Shown in pieces: positions 60,225-64,000 of a stretch of DNA of 64,000 bases (position 1 is its first letter; every line of letters begins with the position of its first letter). A model generated the notes under the pieces. That model did no database searches, had not been told where the DNA came from, and was given only the letters and a program-made list of their open reading frames with translations. Location of the stretch: NCBI GenBank assembly GCA_002408185.1, contig DHQV01000055.1, forward strand, positions 63,923-127,922. The letters are read 5' to 3'. The translations under genes and the position numbers were made by a program. This stretch comes from Deltaproteobacteria bacterium UBA5329 (lineage in GTDB: Bacteria; Desulfobacterota; Syntrophorhabdia; Syntrophorhabdales; Syntrophorhabdaceae).

Positions 60225-60995
60225 ATGTATACAGTGGACCTCAACTGCGACATGGGCGAATCCTATGGAGCATATACGATCGGCGACGATGCCGGGGTGG
60301 TCCAGTACATTTCTTCGGCGAACATTGCCTGCGGTCTGCATGCGTCCGATCCGGCCACAATGAAGAAAACAGTTCGTTTGTGCATGGATCACAATGTTAT
60401 GGCAGGTGCCCATCCTGGATATCCTGACCTCGCTGGTTTTGGCCGGCGTCAGATAGAAATGGCAGACGATCAGATCGTCGACATCGTTCTCTATCAGGTA
60501 GGCGCCCTCAAGGCATTCACAGACTATTTCGGAATGCCCCTCCAGCATGTCAAGCTTCACGGTGCCCTGTACCATTATGCCCTGAAAAAACAAGACCTTT
60601 TTCTCGATATTGTCCGGGCGTTGCAGATAACGTTCGGTGATGTCATTGTCCTTACCCTTGCGACGAGTGAATCCGCGAGGCTAAAGCGAGCGTGTGCATC
60701 GGACGGCATCAGGCTCGCTCTCGAGGCATTTCCCGACCGGGAATATACCGATGAAGGGACGCTCTTACCGAGGAAATACCCTGAAGCCGTGATCACGGAT
60801 CCTGAAAGAATAGCGCGGAGGGCAATGAATATGGTCAAAGAGCGCAGCTGCAAAAGCGTGAGCGGGCACCGGATAGAGCTCGAGATCGATACACTGTGCA
60901 TCCATGGCGACAACGATGGGAGTATCAGGACCGCCTCGCTCATCCGGGATTATGCCCAGCATGAGGGGATAACGATCAAGGCTTTGGGTACCTGA
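60225..60995 (+). CDS. pxpA: 5-oxoprolinase subunit A (LamB/YcsF family)
   Basis: The 256-residue protein begins MYTVDLNCDMGESYGAY, the family's conserved start; an ATG at 60201 would add eight residues. SANIACGLHASDP, AHPGYPDLAGFGRR, VKLHGALYH and IDTLCIHGDN are signatures of the family. With PxpB and PxpC, encoded next, it opens 5-oxo-L-proline to L-glutamate at the cost of ATP, disposing of a spontaneous damage product of glutamine. Confidence 0.95.
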   Translation: MYTVDLNCDMGESYGAYTIGDDAGVVQYISSANIACGLHASDPATMKKTVRLCMDHNVMAGAHPGYPDLAGFGRRQIEMADDQIVDIVLYQVGALKAFTDYFGMPLQHVKLHGALYHYALKKQDLFLDIVRALQITFGDVIVLTLATSESARLKRACASDGIRLALEAFPDREYTDEGTLLPRKYPEAVITDPERIARRAMNMVKERSCKSVSGHRIELEIDTLCIHGDNDGSIRTASLIRDYAQHEGITIKALGT

Positions 60996-61003
60996 TCAGA
61001 TCT

Positions 61004-61645
61004 ATGGTCAGAGAACGGTACGGGGAATCCGGCATCAGGATCGTTTTTGGGGATATTATTGACGAGATAACCCATGAGGCGGTCCGGCGTTTTTTTCTTC
61101 ATTTGACGTCATTGAATATACCTGGGATAGTCGATATTGTACCGTCTTTCCGGACCTGCCTCGTTCATTTTGACAGCGACCGGGTCCGGTATGAGCAGCT
61201 TTGCCAACTCATCGATACGACCGAGGCCGACAGGAAGAACATGGTTTTGCCTGATGTGCAGCGGCTGGAAATTCCCGTGCGGTACGGGGGTGATTACGGT
61301 CCTGACATGGATTTTGTATGTTCCTATTCGGGGCTTTCGCCGGAAGAGGTCATAGAGATCCACTCGGCGGGGACATACCGTGTGCACGCAATAGGTTTCA
61401 TGCCGGGTTTTCCGTATCTTGGGCCTGTCGACAGACGGCTGTACGTGCCGAGGCAGGCCACCCCGGTCCTCAAAGTGCCCCAGGGATCGGTCGGGATCGC
61501 ACAGCTTCAGACCGGCATCTACCCGTTTGAATCGCCTGCAGGCTGGCGCATCATAGGCAGGACCATGATGCGGCTTTTCGACTACACGAAACCTCCGTAC
61601 AGTGTTCTTCATTTTGGAGACACGGTGAGGTTTGTCAGGGTATGA
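61004..61645 (+). CDS. pxpB: 5-oxoprolinase subunit B (KipI family)
   Basis: The 213-residue protein starts 8 bp after pxpA and ends with TGA overlapping the pxpC ATG. The KipI-like domain (RERYGESGIRIVFGD) is followed by the conserved IPVRYGGDYGPDMDFVCSY and the cyclophilin-like HAIGFMPGFPYLGPVDRRL and QTGIYPFESPAGWRIIGRT. It forms the ATP-using complex with PxpA and PxpC. In Bacillus the orthologue KipI inhibits the sporulation kinase KinA, but the operon here favours the oxoprolinase role. Confidence 0.93.
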   Translation: MVRERYGESGIRIVFGDIIDEITHEAVRRFFLHLTSLNIPGIVDIVPSFRTCLVHFDSDRVRYEQLCQLIDTTEADRKNMVLPDVQRLEIPVRYGGDYGPDMDFVCSYSGLSPEEVIEIHSAGTYRVHAIGFMPGFPYLGPVDRRLYVPRQATPVLKVPQGSVGIAQLQTGIYPFESPAGWRIIGRTMMRLFDYTKPPYSVLHFGDTVRFVRV

Positions 61646-62589
61646 TAACTGTTGTCAATCCTGCCTTTCTCTCAATGATTGTCGATAACGGCAGATTCGG
61701 CTACGGACACATTGGTGTCGCGCCATCCTCCGGGCTCGACCGCTTCGCTTGCGCCATGGCCCGTTTTATTCTCGGAAACATCGATTCTGCGCCGGTCCTC
61801 GAGATCATGGGGAATGGTCTTTCGCTGTTATTCTCGGAGGCGGTCACGTTTGCCATCACCGGGGCGCGTGTTAAGGGCACCCTCGATGATGTGCCGGTAG
61901 AGCCATGGTCCCGGACCAAAGCCCCCAAAGGGAGCGTTTTAAAGATATCGGAAGTTCTTGAGGGTTGCCGGTACTATATTGGATTTTCGGGTACCATCGA
62001 TGTCGATCCGGTGATGGGCAGCCGTTCAACGAACCTCGAATGCAGGTTCGGGGGATATCAGGGCCGGCCTCTCATGAAAGGGGACGTGCTTGAATTGCGT
62101 GAAGTATACGATCCCGTGGGGCATATAAGCGTCCCGGATGAACGGATACCTTCTATGGGCGAACCCCACATTATAAGGGTGCTTCCCGGGCCCGAAGCCG
62201 ATTATTTTAGTCCCCTGTCCGTAAAGTTCCTGTCTAACCGGAATGAAGCGCTTTTTTTCAAAGCTTCCGCACGCCTGAACAGGACAGGAATTCGCCTCGA
62301 GGGCCCCGCAATTCAGTTCAGGGATGAGGCTGAACAGAGCATTATATCGGAGGGGATCCTGCCCGGAACGATCCAGGTGCCGCCCGATGGTTTACCCATC
62401 ATAAACTGCGTGGAGAGGACAATAGGCGGCTATGCCCGGTTGGCCATTATAATAGATGTCGACCTCGACAAGCTTGCTCACATCAAACCATTCGACAGGG
62501 TCATTCTGAGCGTGACCGACTCGGAAGAGGCCGAACGTCTCCTTCAGGCAAAAAAGGACACTGTCGCATTCTACGTTAAAAAACAATAA
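61642..62589 (+). CDS. pxpC: 5-oxoprolinase subunit C (KipA/biotin-dependent carboxyltransferase-like)
   Basis: The 315-residue protein opens with VVNPAFLSMIVDNGRFGYGHIGVAPSSGLDRFA, the typical N-terminus, and has GSRSTNLECRFGGYQGRPLMKGD and GTIQVPPDGLPIINCVERTIGGYARLA. It pairs with PxpB. The three-gene order pxpA-pxpB-pxpC with overlaps leaves little doubt about the assignment. Confidence 0.94.
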   Translation: MITVVNPAFLSMIVDNGRFGYGHIGVAPSSGLDRFACAMARFILGNIDSAPVLEIMGNGLSLLFSEAVTFAITGARVKGTLDDVPVEPWSRTKAPKGSVLKISEVLEGCRYYIGFSGTIDVDPVMGSRSTNLECRFGGYQGRPLMKGDVLELREVYDPVGHISVPDERIPSMGEPHIIRVLPGPEADYFSPLSVKFLSNRNEALFFKASARLNRTGIRLEGPAIQFRDEAEQSIISEGILPGTIQVPPDGLPIINCVERTIGGYARLAIIIDVDLDKLAHIKPFDRVILSVTDSEEAERLLQAKKDTVAFYVKKQ

Positions 62590-62839
62590 ATTTTCGATGG
62601 CGGAAATTCGGCAGGGGTCTGTATGCCGACGCGTCAATGAGGGTCCCGTGACAGAACCGTCGCACTGCCGCCTTGCTTCGTACCGGTCAAAGTGTTTAGT
62701 GAAAAACGGCCTCGTCGCGTGCGAGGTGTCCGGCCGCGGCCGGGTAATAGGAATGTGGATCGTACTTTCCGGTCCCGTATATTTTCCTGTGGCAATCATT
62801 GTCCGTGTCGGGTAATATTAACGCTAAAGGGAAGGACAA

Positions 62840-63271
62840 TTGAAGCTCAACCACATCGGTTTTGTCGTTGCAAAGATCGACGAGTTCGCGGAAACGCTGA
62901 AGGCGATCGGTTTTGGCGCATTGACCAGCCCCGTGCCCGACTACAACAATAACGTCAACGCTTCGTTTGTCCCGATCGGCGAGAAAGACGATGTATTCCT
63001 CGAGGTCCTCGAGCCGATCGGTGAGAGGTCGGCTATTGCGGGTTTCCTGAAGAAGACCGGAGGGGGCCTGCATCACTTATGTTTCGAAGTGGATGACATA
63101 GAAAAGGCTTCACAGGAACTGGAGAAAAAAGGTTTTAAAATGGTCTCTTCGCCGGCCCAGTGTCCGGCATATGACGAAAATTTAAGCCGTACCTGCGAGG
63201 GTGTGACCAAGATATCTTTTTTCCTCATACCCAACCGCCTTCTCATCGAGCTTCTGGAAAAGGGACGGTAA
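62840..63271 (+). CDS. VOC-family protein, methylmalonyl-CoA epimerase-like
   Basis: The 143-residue protein starts at TTG 62840 with AAGGGAAGGA upstream. It has two VOC beta-alpha modules. The metal ligands appear as His in LNHIGFVV, a Glu in VFLEVLEP, His in GGLHHLCFEV and Glu in LIELLEKG near the end. The pattern DYNNNVNASFVPIGEKDDVFLEVLEP is that of methylmalonyl-CoA epimerases, which invert the 2-position of methylmalonyl-CoA between carboxylase and mutase. No methylmalonyl-CoA mutase is seen in the window. Other VOC enzymes remain possible. Confidence 0.75.
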   Translation: MKLNHIGFVVAKIDEFAETLKAIGFGALTSPVPDYNNNVNASFVPIGEKDDVFLEVLEPIGERSAIAGFLKKTGGGLHHLCFEVDDIEKASQELEKKGFKMVSSPAQCPAYDENLSRTCEGVTKISFFLIPNRLLIELLEKGR

Positions 63272-63289
63272 TTTCGGGAGGAGATGGAA

Positions 63290-63844
63290 ATGACGCGGGA
63301 TGATGCTGAAAAATTGCTGAAGCAATATGTTGCGAATGATCGCATGCTTAACCATTGCTATGCAGCGGAGGCGGTAATGCGGGCCCTCGCGCGAAGACTG
63401 GGAGAAGACGAAGATAAATGGGCGATGGCGGGGCTTCTTCATGACATCGACATTGAAGTGACCGATGCCGATCTTGCCCGCCACGGGCTCGAGGCTCAGA
63501 AAATATTAGCGGAGAGGGGCGTCGATCCCGAGATTATCGATGCTGTGGCAATGCACAACGAAACAACTGCAGGCAAAAAAAGGAGTACCCGTTTTCATCA
63601 TGCGCTCGCAGCCGGTGAGACGATCACGGGGCTTATTATAGCGACGACGCTCGTGTATCCGGACAAGAAACTTGCCAGCGTAAAAACGAAGTCCGTTGTC
63701 AAGCGTATGAAGGAGAAGGCTTTTGCAGCCTCGGTGAACCGCGACGTGATCATGGAATGCGAACTCATCGGCATTCCGCTCAACGAATTTGCCGAATTGT
63801 CCATCGCGGCAATGCTTGGGATAAGCGATACATTAGGGCTTTGA
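63290..63844 (+). CDS. HD-domain phosphohydrolase
   Basis: ATG 63290 (GGGAGG about 8 nt ahead) is preferred over ATG 63284, which is too close to that site. The 184-residue protein has the HD motif in AGLLHDIDIE and His residues at HCYAAEAVM and AMHNETTAG as further metal ligands. It is a small HDIG-type domain like those of nucleotide phosphohydrolases. The substrate is unknown. It lies 18 bp after the VOC gene, likely in one transcript. Confidence 0.85.
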   Translation: MTRDDAEKLLKQYVANDRMLNHCYAAEAVMRALARRLGEDEDKWAMAGLLHDIDIEVTDADLARHGLEAQKILAERGVDPEIIDAVAMHNETTAGKKRSTRFHHALAAGETITGLIIATTLVYPDKKLASVKTKSVVKRMKEKAFAASVNRDVIMECELIGIPLNEFAELSIAAMLGISDTLGL

Positions 63845-63908
63845 GCACGTGACCTTGAACGGTCACCCGGTGAGTCCTGCCCGAAATTAAACAGAGAAAA
63901 AGGGTTTT

Positions 63909-64000
63909 ATGCATACCGTCACTACAAATGCCGGAGTATTGACGAAAATAAAGAACTCGCCCTACGTGCAGGCCTTTGCCAGCTATCGCATGATCATCAT
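63909..64000 (+). CDS. Partial ORF running off the window
   Basis: ATG 63909 opens a frame of 30 codons that is still open at the window end, starting MHTVTTNAGVLTKIKNSPYV. AAAGGG lies about 4 nt before the ATG. Too little is visible to name a family. Confidence 0.4.
   Translation, partial: MHTVTTNAGVLTKIKNSPYVQAFASYRMII

Noticed and set aside
62590..62839. Possible small gene between pxpC and the VOC gene
   Set aside because: Short frames exist, but none has a ribosome site or protein-like composition; I see nothing supportable in this 250-bp gap.
1..64000. CRISPR arrays, tRNA or rRNA genes, insertion sequences, prophage
   Set aside because: No regularly spaced direct repeats with unique spacers, no transposase or integrase motifs and no recognisable structural RNA were seen; the few gaps over 250 bp hold only the elements listed. 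A tRNAscan or Infernal run would be the decisive test.

Overview
The window reads as a chromosomal segment of a strictly anaerobic, Gram-negative bacterium of deltaproteobacterial (Desulfobacterota) character. A syntrophic aromatic-compound degrader such as the Syntrophorhabdus group would fit, but this is an inference from gene content. The clues are 6-oxocyclohex-1-ene-1-carbonyl-CoA hydratase (the marker of anaerobic benzoyl-CoA breakdown) with its dehydrogenase and dienoyl-CoA hydratase, a class III ribonucleotide reductase, sigma-54 promoters, a probable selenoprotein and an MSHA-like type IV pilus locus. I found no rRNA, tRNA, insertion sequence, prophage or CRISPR array.

Layout. 1-9.7 kb: an MSHA/type IV pilus assembly operon (PilO-like, PilP-like, MshL secretin, TPR protein, GspE-type ATPase, GspF-type platform), a histidine kinase, an NtrC-family regulator, then a major pilin behind a sigma-54 promoter with a double palindromic upstream site. 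9.7-14.9 kb: a YfhO-family membrane protein, a PrsK/PrsR-like two-component pair, a deoxyribosyltransferase-family protein and a zinc-ribbon protein. 14.9-18.1 kb (reverse): a cNMP-binding protein, a CoA-disulfide-reductase-like flavoprotein and two YeeE/YedE half-transporters, the first with an in-frame UGA that probably encodes selenocysteine. 18.2-26.5 kb: uvrA, ogt, a rubrerythrin-like protein, an MBL-fold hydrolase, a V4R-domain protein coupled to a histidine kinase, suhB-type phosphatase and galT. 26.5-29.8 kb: nrdD with a redoxin and nrdG behind two NrdR boxes. 30.1-35.7 kb: rpoD with a terminator-like hairpin in its leader, uspA, radA, a TIM-barrel isomerase and an M24 peptidase. 35.8-42.3 kb: ring-cleavage genes of the benzoyl-CoA pathway (dch, oah, had, an SDR), then an enoyl-CoA hydratase and a sodium:solute symporter. 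42.3-47.8 kb: Yip1 protein, ABC-F ATPase, acyl-CoA dehydrogenase, an unknown protein, a YdcH-type small protein and a 41-residue ORF behind a consensus sigma-54 promoter. 47.8-52.3 kb (reverse): alpha/beta hydrolase, gpmA, and a YjgN-M48 protease-TraB/GumN operon. 52.4-56.5 kb: a non-homologous end-joining operon (Ku, a broken second Ku, and LigD split into polymerase and phosphoesterase-ligase genes). 56.5-64 kb: YtaF-like protein, a Pat-like acetyltransferase, 5-oxoprolinase genes pxpABC, a methylmalonyl-CoA-epimerase-like protein and an HD-domain protein.

How they work together. The pilus locus looks self-regulated: kinase and NtrC-type regulator lie directly upstream of a sigma-54-dependent pilin. 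The catabolic block takes cyclohexadienoyl-CoA to ring-opened pimeloyl-type CoA esters, with nearby beta-oxidation-type enzymes. Three features stand out: the probable UGA/Sec YeeE protein, the sigma-54 small-ORF locus with its own palindromic upstream site, and a set of genes whose -10 elements lie only 5-9 nt from the start codon, suggesting leaderless mRNAs. Degenerate 7-nt tandem repeats recur in several intergenic gaps.
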